From Flavobacterium aquidurense (GTDB lineage Bacteria > Bacteroidota > Bacteroidia > Flavobacteriales > Flavobacteriaceae): a stretch of 64,000 bases of DNA. Numbering within the stretch: the first letter of the stretch is position 1; the number at the start of each line of letters is the position of its first letter. The notes beneath the pieces are model-generated. The model did no database searches. It was not told the DNA's origin and worked only from the letters and a program-made list of their open reading frames with translations. The position numbers were made by a program, and so were the translations under genes. The stretch is taken from positions 930,001 through 994,000 of the forward strand of contig FNPS01000001.1 in assembly GCA_900107365.1 (NCBI GenBank), given 5' to 3'. This document shows positions 44,470 through 53,859 of this stretch, in pieces.

Positions 44470-45918
44470 TTATGTGTTTTTTTTCTTAAGACATCTTCCT
44501 CTTGGTTCATCGCCTTCATGCAGTACAATGTCAGAATGAAGAAATTCTGCAGCCTCTGCCGAATCTTTTACTTTAACAGCGCTGCGTTCCAACATTTCAG
44601 ATTCAAATTCAGTTAATACACTTTCTCTTATTCCTGTTTTTTTCCAATGAATTGCAGATTTACATCCTTTTGCAATCCCGCGGGCGAGCGAAAGTGCATC
44701 TAACAAAGCCTGATTCGCACCTTGTCCCTTAAAAGGACTCATGGGGTGAGCCGCATCTCCGATCAAAGTAGCTTTACCACTTTTTTCTAATAATTCTGAA
44801 TGGAGTAATTCACGATCATATACAGGGTAACCTGAAATTTGAGTTTCGAGAGTTGCAGCCATAATTTCCGGAATAGGAGTGTGCCATTGCGTTCTGCGAC
44901 AGGCTTCTTCTTTGAGTGCCTGTGTTCCTTCCGCACTTAAAGCTTTAGCCTCTTCTTCTGTCATCGGAAAACTCAGTTGCCACATCACAGAGTCGGACGT
45001 GTAGGGCATCATATAAATTCGTTCATTGCCATTGGCCGTTTGAAATACAGTAGCCGAGTCGAGTAGAGGATTATCACGATCTTTGACCGCGCTTAACGGA
45101 CAAATACCTAATATCACAATACAACCAAGGTAGCGTAAAGGAGTAATTTCTTCGCCAATTAATAACTTTCTGACAGAACTGCGAATACCATCAGCACCAA
45201 CAATAAGATCCGCCTTAATAGTATTTATTTCTCCATTAACCTGAAAAGTTAGGTCAAGACTTTCGTCAGCAGCTTCTTTAAAAGCTATTAATTGATGTCC
45301 CCATTGTACTTTTTCGTTTCCGCCAAGCTGCTCTAACAAAGCTAAACGTAAAGATTGACGTGCAATATGAACATTGGTACGCTTTGCAGCATTGTTAGCT
45401 TCTGTTTGTAACCATTTTCTAATTCCCCATTCCCCAATTATTTTTCCTGCTGTGGTATGAACTACATGTCTTGTTGAAGTTACCCCATCTTTTAACGAAA
45501 AAATACCAAATCCTTCAATTGCTTTACTCGCTTGTTGCAAAGTAAGTCCGTAACCCTGAGATCGTGCATCGAAATTGTTGTCGCGCTCATAAAGAGTAAA
45601 AGGGATTCCGCGGTGCATACAAGCCACAGCCAGTGCAACTCCACCAATACCACCACCAATAATGGCAACGTGCGGATAGTTTTCGTTAGGAGCAACAGGA
45701 GCGTTCTGAGAAGGAAGTAATCCAGACCCGGAACAATTAAGGCATAAGTATAAATGCGCCCTGGGACGAATTGGAGCCATTCCTTCGCCTTTTGATTTTT
45801 CAAATAGTTCCAGCTCTGACTGGTAGTGAAGTCTTACTTTCTTACTGAGCCTTTGGCTTTTTTTGCCTCGTCCCTGACATTCGGGACAAATAATCCAGCT
45901 TGTTTGTTTGTTCTCCAC
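44470..45918 (-). CDS. FAD-dependent monooxygenase with an N-terminal zinc-ribbon-like domain
   Basis: 482 residues. The first 65 carry two CxxCxGxG motifs, C11-P-E-C14-QGRG and C59-L-N-C62-SGSG, spaced as in DnaJ-type zinc fingers. The rest is a class A flavoprotein monooxygenase: GGGIGGVALA (88-97) binds the FAD ADP part, VGADGIRSSVRK holds the DG motif, and LIGDAAHPMSPFKGQGANQAL the GD motif. It hydroxylates an aromatic or similar compound with NAD(P)H and oxygen; substrate unknown. The zinc-ribbon head is unusual for this enzyme class. Confidence 0.9.
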   Translation of the reverse strand: MENKQTSWIICPECQGRGKKSQRLSKKVRLHYQSELELFEKSKGEGMAPIRPRAHLYLCLNCSGSGLLPSQNAPVAPNENYPHVAIIGGGIGGVALAVACMHRGIPFTLYERDNNFDARSQGYGLTLQQASKAIEGFGIFSLKDGVTSTRHVVHTTAGKIIGEWGIRKWLQTEANNAAKRTNVHIARQSLRLALLEQLGGNEKVQWGHQLIAFKEAADESLDLTFQVNGEINTIKADLIVGADGIRSSVRKLLIGEEITPLRYLGCIVILGICPLSAVKDRDNPLLDSATVFQTANGNERIYMMPYTSDSVMWQLSFPMTEEEAKALSAEGTQALKEEACRRTQWHTPIPEIMAATLETQISGYPVYDRELLHSELLEKSGKATLIGDAAHPMSPFKGQGANQALLDALSLARGIAKGCKSAIHWKKTGIRESVLTEFESEMLERSAVKVKDSAEAAEFLHSDIVLHEGDEPRGRCLKKKNT

Positions 45919-46019
45919 TTTTTCTTTTCTCTTTATTTGGCTTCTTACGCTTCTGTTTTACAGCTGTGCAAATTTAAGGCAAAAGATCAGGAGTACAAAC
46001 AACTTTAAGAGATTGAAGA

Positions 46020-46541
46020 TTAAACAACTTTAATCTTCCGGATCATTGTAAGTATCCATCTATACTCTTGCTTCATTGTTGGGTAGTCCAGGTATTTTTT
46101 TTCAATTTGGATAAATTTATGTTTTTCATAAAAATATTTTGCCTGACTACTTTCCATCGTTTTAAGCCAAAGAATAGAGTAATTTTTCTCCTTACAAAGT
46201 GAAATTATAAATTCCATTATAATTTTTCCGATTCCTTTGTTCGCGTATTTCTTAAGAAGATATAATTTATCTATTTCAATACACTGTGCCTTTAGATAGG
46301 GACTTATTGCATTATTTCTTAATTTAAAATACCCTATTGCTTTGTCTGCATCATAAATCAAAAAATAAAAAATATCAGGTAATGAAAGCTCTTTTTTGAA
46401 ATCTGTTTTTTTATAAAATTCAGCAAGATAAGATCTTCCATCATCTGTCCACAAATATTTATAAGTATCATTGTAGCTTTCTATCGCAATTTCGAACAAT
46501 AAATCGAGCTGATTCTTTTGGCATTCTTTAATAGTAATCAA
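46020..46541 (-). CDS. GNAT-family N-acetyltransferase
   Basis: 173 residues. Acetyl-CoA-binding motif A is visible around LYLLKKYANKGIGKIIMEF (about 94-112, with the KGIGK turn), followed by helix and strand motif B, LWLKTMESSQAKYFYEKHKF. Full length for a single GNAT domain. The acceptor (amine, amino acid or protein) is unknown. It stands alone, 102 bp from the monooxygenase gene, on the same strand. Confidence 0.9.
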   Translation of the reverse strand: MITIKECQKNQLDLLFEIAIESYNDTYKYLWTDDGRSYLAEFYKKTDFKKELSLPDIFYFLIYDADKAIGYFKLRNNAISPYLKAQCIEIDKLYLLKKYANKGIGKIIMEFIISLCKEKNYSILWLKTMESSQAKYFYEKHKFIQIEKKYLDYPTMKQEYRWILTMIRKIKVV

Positions 46542-46894
46542 TTGTAAAGTTTATGATGAGTAAGTTTAATTAGGAGTAAATGTAAAACATTGTAAGTTTA
46601 TAATATCTATTTGATAGAGTTGAAGGTCTAAAAATAGGGTTTTGATATTTTAATTTTTCAGTTTTTTTGGGAAGTTGTAATCTCTTAGGTTAAAAAAAAA
46701 GGTAGATAGAAAGATTTATATCCGAAGTTTGGGCACGAAACTAAATCGTAACTCTTTCAAAAGACTTCAATTGGGGAATCGGTGATAAATTTTTATAAAA
46801 GTTAAAAAGTAAAAAAACAAATGTGGGTTGATTTTTATAGATTTGTAGAATCTGTTATTCTCAAAAATCAGTTTGGGAAACAATTATAAAACTA
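46542..46894. other. Gene-free divergent region of 353 bp
   Basis: AT-rich region between the GNAT gene and the exported-protein gene. A plus-strand TAGATTTG (46838-46845) matches the -7 consensus and lies 49 bp before the ATG of the latter. No TTG is at standard spacing. Confidence 0.5.
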
Positions 46895-47536
46895 ATGACA
46901 ATGAAATCTGTTACTACGATATTTTTATTTTTAATGTTCGTTTGTTCAAATGCTTATTCACAATTAAGTGCGGATAAAATATTCGAGAGCTTTAAACAAG
47001 GTGAACGCACAAATTGCTCATCAATTGCTTTTATTAAGGCTGCTTTAAACGTTTACGGATTAGATAATCTTTTTGTAACTGAAAATATAAATGACAGTTT
47101 ATATAAAATTACATTAAAAAATAATGCATCATTTGATTTAAAAAATGAAGAATTAAATAAAGCTAAAGTATCCGCTGGTTTTGTATTTATAAAAGATAAT
47201 TGTGAGAGCGAAAAAATCACAGACTATGCCGTATTGACCTATGCCGTGATGGCAAAATACAAACAAATAATCGACAACGAGTCTACCTTTGACAGAGCGC
47301 TGGAAGATTTAGAAGATGGTGAAGTATATACTCCAACAATTTATAAATATTTAGGATTCGAAAAAGGCAAACAAATTCAAAAGTTAAAACGAGAGTCAGG
47401 AAGTGAATTTTGTGGTGTAGTTGCTTGGTCAACAGCGCATGCCGTTTTTGTTTGTGGAGAATTTATGGATTATTATGGCAATAAAAAAAGTATATGGATA
47501 AAATATCCCGGACGTTTTAGGATAATTAAATCATAA
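46895..47536 (+). CDS. Exported protein with Cys/His pattern of cysteine peptidases
   Basis: 213 residues. A signal peptide (about 1-22, ending NAYS-Q) is followed by ERTNCSSIAFIKAALNVYG, where a cysteine starts a helix as in papain/calpain-like folds, and later by TAHAVFVCGEFMDYYG, with a histidine on a strand. This order (Cys helix, then His strand) suggests a cysteine peptidase-like protein, but I cannot confirm catalysis. No neighbour clarifies its role; two isolated small secreted-protein genes follow. Confidence 0.6.
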   Translation: MTMKSVTTIFLFLMFVCSNAYSQLSADKIFESFKQGERTNCSSIAFIKAALNVYGLDNLFVTENINDSLYKITLKNNASFDLKNEELNKAKVSAGFVFIKDNCESEKITDYAVLTYAVMAKYKQIIDNESTFDRALEDLEDGEVYTPTIYKYLGFEKGKQIQKLKRESGSEFCGVVAWSTAHAVFVCGEFMDYYGNKKSIWIKYPGRFRIIKS

Positions 47537-47654
47537 TTGAAAGAAAATACATCTAATAAAAACAAAAGGATTATATACTTTTCTGTATTAACAGGCTAAT
47601 ACCATGATGTTAAGCTAAATGTTAATTTTTTTTTGAAAAAAGAAAATAATAAAG

Positions 47655-47684
47655 TTGTAATTTAAGTTAATTTATATATTTTTG
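47655..47684 (+). promoter_or_regulatory. Promoter of the 47716 gene
   Basis: TTG at 47655-47657, a 19-bp spacer and TATTTTTG (47677-47684), a complete Bacteroidota promoter, 31 bp before the ATG. Confidence 0.75.
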
Positions 47685-47715
47685 TTTTTATCAACAACCA
47701 ACCTACATTAAGAAA

Positions 47716-48168
47716 ATGAAAATAAAAATTACTCTACTAAGTGTCCTTTTCTTCCTTACAACTGGCGCTATTTCAGCACAGGCAAAAAATGCTCCAAGAA
47801 GTATTATCAGTACAACAGCTCTTATCCGTAAATACCATGATCAAAAAGAATTGAGCGGTATGCAAAAGGGAGAACTTCTGGAATTATACATTGAGCGTAT
47901 TAAAGTTTTAGTAAAAACATTACCGTACATCGCTTTGGTTACTAAACCAGGTGTTACAATGGCAGACTTAGGTATTCCGGATGATTCTGAACATAAAAAA
48001 GTGTTAGATGCTCAGGCATTAGGTACTACTACATTCTTAGATACTACAGTAGATTTTCAAAGAAAAATGATGCCTTACTCTGATAAAGGAAATCTAATTG
48101 CTGCAATTTTATTCTACGAAAGCACATTGAAATCATTACACGAATTCAACGATTTGAACGAAATGTAA
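47716..48168 (+). CDS. Small secreted protein of unknown function
   Basis: 150 residues. A signal peptide (MKIKITLLSVLFFLTTGAIS ending in AQA) is followed by a mostly helical soluble protein with no cysteines and the segments ALIRKYHDQKELSGMQKGELLELYIERIK (in part) and PGVTMADLGIPDDSEHK. I recognise no family. A strong promoter and a strong terminator frame it, so it is expressed as a single-gene unit, perhaps at a high level. Confidence 0.72.
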   Translation: MKIKITLLSVLFFLTTGAISAQAKNAPRSIISTTALIRKYHDQKELSGMQKGELLELYIERIKVLVKTLPYIALVTKPGVTMADLGIPDDSEHKKVLDAQALGTTTFLDTTVDFQRKMMPYSDKGNLIAAILFYESTLKSLHEFNDLNEM

Positions 48169-48235
48169 TATATATAATTTTCTTTTTTATTGTCTGATAG
48201 CTACAGATAGTTATTAAACAGAAAGGAGTAAATAA

Positions 48236-48292
48236 AAAATAAAAAGAAGTTATTTTTAGATGATAAGTCTAAGAATAACTTCTTTTTATTTT
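48236..48292 (+). terminator. Long intrinsic terminator
   Basis: A stem of about 25 bp (48236-48260 with 48268-48292) with a 7-base loop; inner part AGAAGTTATT / AATAACTTCT. It lies 68 bp after the stop of the small secreted protein. The rest of the 286-bp gap shows nothing else. Confidence 0.88.
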
Positions 48293-48454
48293 TGGCAACT
48301 TTTACGTTAGTCTGTTGAAAATATAAATTTGTTTTAATTCAAGCCTGTTTTTAGTACAGTATTCACTGTGTTTATTCTATAAATATTAAAAACGATTATA
48401 TAAGCTTTTCTGGAGGTATTCAGGTAACTTTAATAAAATTTAAAATTTACAGTT

Positions 48455-48649
48455 ATGAACGCAAATAATCAAAATCCGAACAACACTAAAAAAAGTGGTG
48501 CGGATACTCGAAGTGACATGAGAAAACATCAATACAAAGAGCATGATGAAATTTTAACAAATGATGAAAAGTATGATGTTGACACCCATGAGTTTAAAGG
48601 CGAAAAACCTGATTTAGACGATAAGTTAAACAATGAAGACAAGAAATAA
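48455..48649 (+). CDS. Small hydrophilic, probably disordered protein
   Basis: 64 residues with no hydrophobic stretch; 45 percent are D, E, K or N (MNANNQNPNNTKKSGAD at the start, KPDLDDKLNNEDKK at the end). It has no cysteine, so it is not a zinc protein. A clear terminator 5 bp after its stop supports it as a real gene. Proteins of this make-up are often stress-induced in soil Bacteroidota; that link is inference. A TAACTTTA about 30 bp upstream is near the -7 consensus. Confidence 0.7.
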   Translation: MNANNQNPNNTKKSGADTRSDMRKHQYKEHDEILTNDEKYDVDTHEFKGEKPDLDDKLNNEDKK

Positions 48650-48654
48650 ACTGA

Positions 48655-48681
48655 AACGTCCCCAATTTTATTGGGGACGTT
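48655..48681. terminator. Intrinsic terminator after the small hydrophilic protein
   Basis: Stem AACGTCCCCAAT (48655-48666) with ATTGGGGACGTT (48670-48681), 12 perfect pairs and a 3-base loop, followed by seven T. Convergent with acnA, which ends 40 bp away. Confidence 0.93.
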
Positions 48682-48720
48682 TTTTTTAAAATCATGAGTT
48701 GTGGAAATTTTATACCGTTT

Positions 48721-51492
48721 TTACTCTTTCTGAAGAAATTGTCTTAAAACATACTGTAGTATTCCATCATTTCTGTAATATTCAATTTCTATTTTTGAAT
48801 CCAATCTGGCAATAGCATTAAAGCTTAACGTTGTACCATCTTCTTTTGTCACTGATACAAGTAATTCTTTTAAAGGTTTTATATCTTGTGCAATTCCGCT
48901 TATAGTAAAAGTTTCTTTACCTGTCAGCCCAAGGCTTAACGCATTTTCTCCCTCTTTATATTGCAAAGGTAAAACTCCCATACCAACTAAATTGCTTCGG
49001 TGAATACGTTCATAACTTTCAGCCAGCACAGCTTTGACACCTAAAAGAAAAGTTCCCTTTGCAGCCCAGTCTCTGGACGAACCGCTGCCATATTCTTTAC
49101 CGGCAAGAATCAATAATGGAGTGTTTGTTTCTTTGTATTGTACTGACGCATCATACACACTCATTTCTTCGCCAGTTGGCAGGTATTTGGTATAACCACC
49201 TTCTTTATCTGCTAAGCCATTTTTAATACGAACATTGGCAAAAGTTCCTCTTATCATTACCTCATCATGACCGCGTCGGGATCCATACGAGTTAAAATCG
49301 GCTTTTTGTATGCCACGGCTCACTAAATATTTACCGGCCGCTGAATTCTCGTTAAAAGAACCTGCGGGCGAAATATGGTCGGTAGTAATACTGTCTCCAA
49401 GCATTAATAAAGTACGGGCATTTTCAATATCCTGTAAAGGTTTTGGATTTTCAGGGAGATCTTTAAAAAATGGCGCCTCTTTAATATAAGTTGACTGATC
49501 ATCCCACGCATATATTTTTTCCTCAGGTATTTTTAATTTTTGCCACGTTTCATTTCCGTCAAAAATCGTTTCGTAGCTTTTGGCAAATTGTTGTGGAGAT
49601 AAAACATTACTCAGAACCTCGTTGATTTCATCATTTGAAGGCCAAATATCTTTTAAATAAACAGGCAACTGATTCGCATCATAACTGATAGGTTCGTTCA
49701 TTAAATCTATGTCGACACGACCCGCAATTGCAAATACAACTACAAGCATGGGCGACATTAAAAAATTCATTTTAACCTGAGGATGAATTCTTGCCTCAAA
49801 ATTCCTATTGCCAGATAAGACAGATGCGAGAACGAGATCATGCTCATCAACAGCTGCGGCAATATGTGCTGGCAAAGGACCAGAGTTTCCAATACAGGAA
49901 GTACATCCGTAACCTACAACATGAAACTTTAAAGCTTCCAGATCACTAAGCAGGTCTGCTTTTGTCAGATAATCAGTAACTACCTTTGATCCAGGTGCCA
50001 ATGAAGTTTTAACCCATGGTTTTACATTAAGTCCGCGTTCTCTTGCTTTTTTGGCAACCAGGCCAGCGCCAATCATTACAAAAGGGTTGGAGGTATTCGT
50101 GCATGATGTAATAGCGGCTATGGCAACTGCACCGTCAGAAAGCATAAATTGTTCATTGCCCAGTGTTACAGCAACAGTTTTAATACCATTTTCTATTTTT
50201 CCTTCAATTTTTGCATTATCAGGAATGGCAGCTTCACCTTGTATGGGCTGTGAACCACCTTCACCAGACCAACGTGCCATTTGTTTCGGTGGCAAATTTT
50301 TTCGGCCAAAAGTTTTATCCAGTAAATCGATAAGCTTTGGCTGTAGATTTTTAAGTAAAATTTTATCTTGCGGTCTTTTAGGGCCGGCAATAGTAGGCTC
50401 TATCGAGGAAAGATCAAGCTCAAGAATATCGGTATAAGTTATAGATTCATCTCCTGTTCTCCACAATAAGTTGGCTTTGCAATATTGTTCTACTAAATCA
50501 ATCTGTTCTTCAGAACGATTGCTGAGGCGCATGTATTCTAATGTTTTATCATCAATAGGAAAGTAGGTAACAGTACACCCAAATTCAGGGGACATATTTC
50601 CGATTGTAGCACGGTCTGGAACACTTAAGCTGTCTAAACCTGGACCAAAAACCTCTACAAATTTACCAACAACACCATATTTTCTTAATAATTCTGCAAT
50701 ACTGAGTACCATGTCAGTGGCTGTAGATCCGAGTGGAATTGATCCGGATAATTTAAGTCCTATAACTTCTGGCATTATAAAATAAATAGGCTGACCCAGT
50801 ATAGCAGCCTCCGCCTCAATTCCTCCTACACCCCAGGCAATAACCCCAATTCCATTAACCATTGGAGTATGACTGTCGGTTCCAACCAGAGTATCAGGAA
50901 AAACTTCGCCATTTCTTTCGATCACACCTTTTGACAAATATTCTAAATTAACCTGATGACAGATTCCCATTCCCGGAGGAACTACACTAAAGTTACTGAA
51001 AGACTGTTGTGCCCATTTTAAAAATTCGTATCGCTCCGTATTGCGCTTGTATTCTTCTTCCATATTACGGAGATAAGAATATTCTGTTCCGAAATAATCA
51101 ACCTGTACAGAATGGTCAATTACCAAATCTACGGGAATCAAAGGATTAATCATATCCGGATTTTTTCCTTTTTTTGCAGCTTCAGACCGGAGAGAGGCAA
51201 TGTCTACAACCGCGGGAACTCCCGTAAAATCCTGCATCAGTACACGGGCAGGTTTAAACGGAATGTCTTTGTCAGAAGCTTCGGGTTTCCAGTTTAGCAA
51301 GGTTTCAATGTTTTCTTTTGTAATAGCGAAATCATCATAATTTCGCAAGACATTTTCCAAAAGAATTCGAATAGAGAATGGCATTTTTTTAATATTAAAA
51401 CCCTGATTTTCCATTTCCGCCAGACTGTAGTACGAATATGTTCGGTTTTTTGAGGTTAATAACCTTTTAATTTGATAGATGTCGTTTTGCAT
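48721..51492 (-). CDS. acnA: Aconitate hydratase A
   Basis: 923 residues, full length for AcnA/IRP-type aconitase. The [4Fe-4S] ligands are C464 (in ITSCTNTSNP), C530 and C533 (in GYGCTSCIGNSG). The swivel domain near the C-terminus carries GSRRGHDEVMIRGTF and YGSGSSRDWAAKG. It interconverts citrate and isocitrate in the TCA cycle. It stands alone rather than with other TCA genes, and diverges from msrA over a 438-bp region; both enzymes relate to oxidative stress, but shared control is not shown. Confidence 0.97.
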   Translation of the reverse strand: MQNDIYQIKRLLTSKNRTYSYYSLAEMENQGFNIKKMPFSIRILLENVLRNYDDFAITKENIETLLNWKPEASDKDIPFKPARVLMQDFTGVPAVVDIASLRSEAAKKGKNPDMINPLIPVDLVIDHSVQVDYFGTEYSYLRNMEEEYKRNTERYEFLKWAQQSFSNFSVVPPGMGICHQVNLEYLSKGVIERNGEVFPDTLVGTDSHTPMVNGIGVIAWGVGGIEAEAAILGQPIYFIMPEVIGLKLSGSIPLGSTATDMVLSIAELLRKYGVVGKFVEVFGPGLDSLSVPDRATIGNMSPEFGCTVTYFPIDDKTLEYMRLSNRSEEQIDLVEQYCKANLLWRTGDESITYTDILELDLSSIEPTIAGPKRPQDKILLKNLQPKLIDLLDKTFGRKNLPPKQMARWSGEGGSQPIQGEAAIPDNAKIEGKIENGIKTVAVTLGNEQFMLSDGAVAIAAITSCTNTSNPFVMIGAGLVAKKARERGLNVKPWVKTSLAPGSKVVTDYLTKADLLSDLEALKFHVVGYGCTSCIGNSGPLPAHIAAAVDEHDLVLASVLSGNRNFEARIHPQVKMNFLMSPMLVVVFAIAGRVDIDLMNEPISYDANQLPVYLKDIWPSNDEINEVLSNVLSPQQFAKSYETIFDGNETWQKLKIPEEKIYAWDDQSTYIKEAPFFKDLPENPKPLQDIENARTLLMLGDSITTDHISPAGSFNENSAAGKYLVSRGIQKADFNSYGSRRGHDEVMIRGTFANVRIKNGLADKEGGYTKYLPTGEEMSVYDASVQYKETNTPLLILAGKEYGSGSSRDWAAKGTFLLGVKAVLAESYERIHRSNLVGMGVLPLQYKEGENALSLGLTGKETFTISGIAQDIKPLKELLVSVTKEDGTTLSFNAIARLDSKIEIEYYRNDGILQYVLRQFLQKE

Positions 51493-51930
51493 AATAAAAA
51501 TATTAATTCAAATGTTATGGAAAGGGTTTCGTTATGTAGCAGTGAGCAACTAAAAAAATCATGATCTTTTAAATGCTAATAACGTTTTTCAATTTTTCAA
51601 AAAACTTGCCTAAATCATAAGGCGTTGATTATTAAATAATTAGTTTAAATGAGGTTGTGTTACATTTTCGATATATCGTTAATTTATAGAAAATCTAATA
51701 AAATCGGAGTAATAGCAATTTGGTATTCTTTTTTTTATGTCGTTGTTTTTAAAGTAAAGAATGTTGATTTATAATGCTTTATAGTAAAATTACATAAAAT
51801 ATGCTTCAAATTTGTTGTTTTAAATAATCCATCGCTTTTTAAAACAACAAATTATAAACTGCTATCTTTGATATAGAAATAATGTATTTACTAATTAAGA
51901 CAATATACTGTATCTTATAAAAAATAAAAT
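51493..51930. other. Divergent acnA-msrA region of 438 bp
   Basis: It holds a plus-strand TATCTTTG (51863-51870) that fits a -7 box 60 bp before msrA. The remainder is AT-rich with no further element I can support. Confidence 0.5.
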
Positions 51931-52422
51931 ATGGAAAATTTAAAAAAAGCATATCTCGCTGGCGGATGTTTTTGGGGAATGGAAGACCTGTTTCGTGTGC
52001 GTCCCGGAGTCAAGGACACGGAAGTGGGGTATATTGGAGGTACAAATGATAATCCAACTTACCCAAACCATCCCGGACATGCGGAAGGAATAGAAATTAC
52101 ATATGATGCTAACGAGACCTCGTATAAAGAATTACTAGATTATTTTTTCAGAATGCACGATCCTACAACTGTAGACAGTCAAGGTAATGATAAAGGTTCA
52201 AGTTACAGATCAGCCTTATTTATACAAAATGAGGAGGAAAAGCAAATTGCTGATGAAATAATTAAAATCGTTGATGACTCAGGCAGATGGCAGGGTAAAG
52301 TTGTAACTACGTTTGAACCTTTTACTAAATTTTGGCCCGCTGAAGAAAATCATCAGGATTACCTGATTAAACAACCAAACGGATATACATGTCATTTTGA
52401 GAGATTTGGCACTTTTTTATAA
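51931..52422 (+). CDS. msrA: Peptide-methionine (S)-S-oxide reductase
   Basis: 163 residues. Catalytic C13 lies in the GGCFWGME signature; [10 protein letters not shown] and a C-terminal CHFERFGTF supply further conserved residues. It reduces methionine-S-sulfoxide in proteins using thioredoxin. No signal peptide, so cytoplasmic. A terminator follows 45 bp after the stop, so it is monocistronic. No MsrB is fused or adjacent. Confidence 0.96.
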   Translation: MENLKKAYLAGGCFWGMEDLFRVRPGVKDTEVGYIGGTNDNPTYPNHPGHAEGIEITYDANETSYKELLDYFFRMHDPTTVDSQGNDKGSSYRSALFIQNEEEKQIADEIIKIVDDSGRWQGKVVTTFEPFTKFWPAEENHQDYLIKQPNGYTCHFERFGTFL

Positions 52423-52467
52423 AATCTGAATGTAGACCTTCATTTATCATTGAGCGTCATTTAAAAC

Positions 52468-52491
52468 CTCCAAAGTCATTTGATTTTGGAG
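52468..52491 (+). terminator. Terminator of msrA
   Basis: Stem CTCCAAA / TTTGGAG with loop of 10 bases, then a run of nine T. Its sequence is nearly identical to the terminator after mreB. The remaining 250 bp up to mreB are AT-rich with nothing I can name. Confidence 0.85.
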
Positions 52492-52742
52492 TTTTTTTTT
52501 GTTCAGAAGTAAAAATTATTTCGATCAAATAGAAAATAAACTTCGAAAAATTACTTCTTAGAATTATCAATAAATCTTTTTTACAACGTACATAAAATTT
52601 CGATTTTAATCAGAAAATTATCTAAACAATTGAAATATAGGCATAATCTCCCGTTAGATTTTCATAAATTAAAATTAAAATTCATGTTTTGGTAGAATAA
52701 AACACTTACAAAGGCGTTCGTTTACTTATAGAAAATTTTATT

Positions 52743-53771
52743 ATGAGTTTATTTGATTTTATGACGGTGGAAATAGCTATGGATTTAGGAACTGCTAATA
52801 CTTTAATAATTTATGACGGAAAAATCGTTGTGGATAGCCCTTCTATTGTGGCCAGAGATATTAGAAATGGGAAAATTATTGCTGTAGGTAAAGAGGCCAG
52901 TTTGATGCAAGGAAAGACACACGAAAATATTAGGACTATCCGACCTCTTAAAGATGGGGTTATTGCAGATTTTGATGCATCGGAGAAAATGATTAACTGG
53001 TTTATAAAAAACATACCTGAATTAAAAAAGAGTTTTTTTACTCCCGCACTCCGAATGGTAGTATGCATCCCGAGTGGTATTACAGAAGTAGAAATGAGAG
53101 CTGTAAGAGAATCTTGCGAAAGAGTCAATGGAAAGGAAGTCTTTTTAGTTCATGAACCAATGGCTGCTGCAATCGGAATTGGTTTAGATGTAATGCAACC
53201 ACAAGGACATATTATTGTTGACATTGGAGGAGGAACTACCGAAATTGCCGTTATTGCTTTAGGGGGAATAATATGTGATAAATCCATAAAAATTGCCGGA
53301 GATGTTTTTACCAATGATATCTTATATTTTATGAGAACGCATCATAATTTATATATCGGAGAAGCGACAGCCGAGCAAATAAAAATAGATGTAGGTGCCG
53401 CTATGGAAGAGCTGGAAGTCACACCAGATGATTTATTGGTTCGTGGCAGGGATTTGCTTACCGGAAAACCCAAAGAGGTAAAAATAACTTCCAGAGAGAT
53501 TGCCAGGGCTTTGGATAAGTCAATACTTAGAATTGAAGATGCTATTATGGTAACACTTTCTTTAACACCACCTGAACTGGCTGCGGATATTTATAATACA
53601 GGTTTGTATCTTGCTGGTGGAGGTGCGATGTTGCGTGGTCTTGATAAAAGAATATCAATTAAAACCGATTTGCCAGTTTATATTGCAGAAGATCCTTTGC
53701 GAGCTGTAGTAAGAGGCACTGGTATTGTTTTGAAAAACATAACTAAGTACAAGACCGTATTGATCACTTAG
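52743..53771 (+). CDS. mreB: MreB-like rod-shape actin homologue
   Basis: 342 residues, full-length MreB. Phosphate-1 motif DLGTANT (15-21), phosphate-2 IVDIGGGTTE (about 160-169), and the adenosine motif region LYLAGGGAMLRG. A hydrophobic/amphipathic start (MSLFDFMTVEIAMD) resembles MreB membrane anchors. It polymerises on ATP below the membrane and guides wall growth. Unlike the usual mreB-mreC-mreD operon, it stands alone with its own terminator, so it may be a second MreB copy or a displaced one. Confidence 0.93.
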   Translation: MSLFDFMTVEIAMDLGTANTLIIYDGKIVVDSPSIVARDIRNGKIIAVGKEASLMQGKTHENIRTIRPLKDGVIADFDASEKMINWFIKNIPELKKSFFTPALRMVVCIPSGITEVEMRAVRESCERVNGKEVFLVHEPMAAAIGIGLDVMQPQGHIIVDIGGGTTEIAVIALGGIICDKSIKIAGDVFTNDILYFMRTHHNLYIGEATAEQIKIDVGAAMEELEVTPDDLLVRGRDLLTGKPKEVKITSREIARALDKSILRIEDAIMVTLSLTPPELAADIYNTGLYLAGGGAMLRGLDKRISIKTDLPVYIAEDPLRAVVRGTGIVLKNITKYKTVLIT

Positions 53772-53798
53772 TATCTTTTAAGTAAGAATAAGATAAAA

Positions 53799-53830
53799 AA
53801 ACCTCCAAAATTATTTGATTTTGGAGGTTT
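53799..53830. terminator. Bidirectional terminator between mreB and the methyltransferase
   Basis: Stem AAACCTCCAAAA (53799-53810) with TTTTGGAGGTTT (53819-53830), 12 perfect pairs and an 8-base loop. Confidence 0.92.
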
Positions 53831-53859
53831 TGATATAATTGTCAATTATTAAGTTGCTA

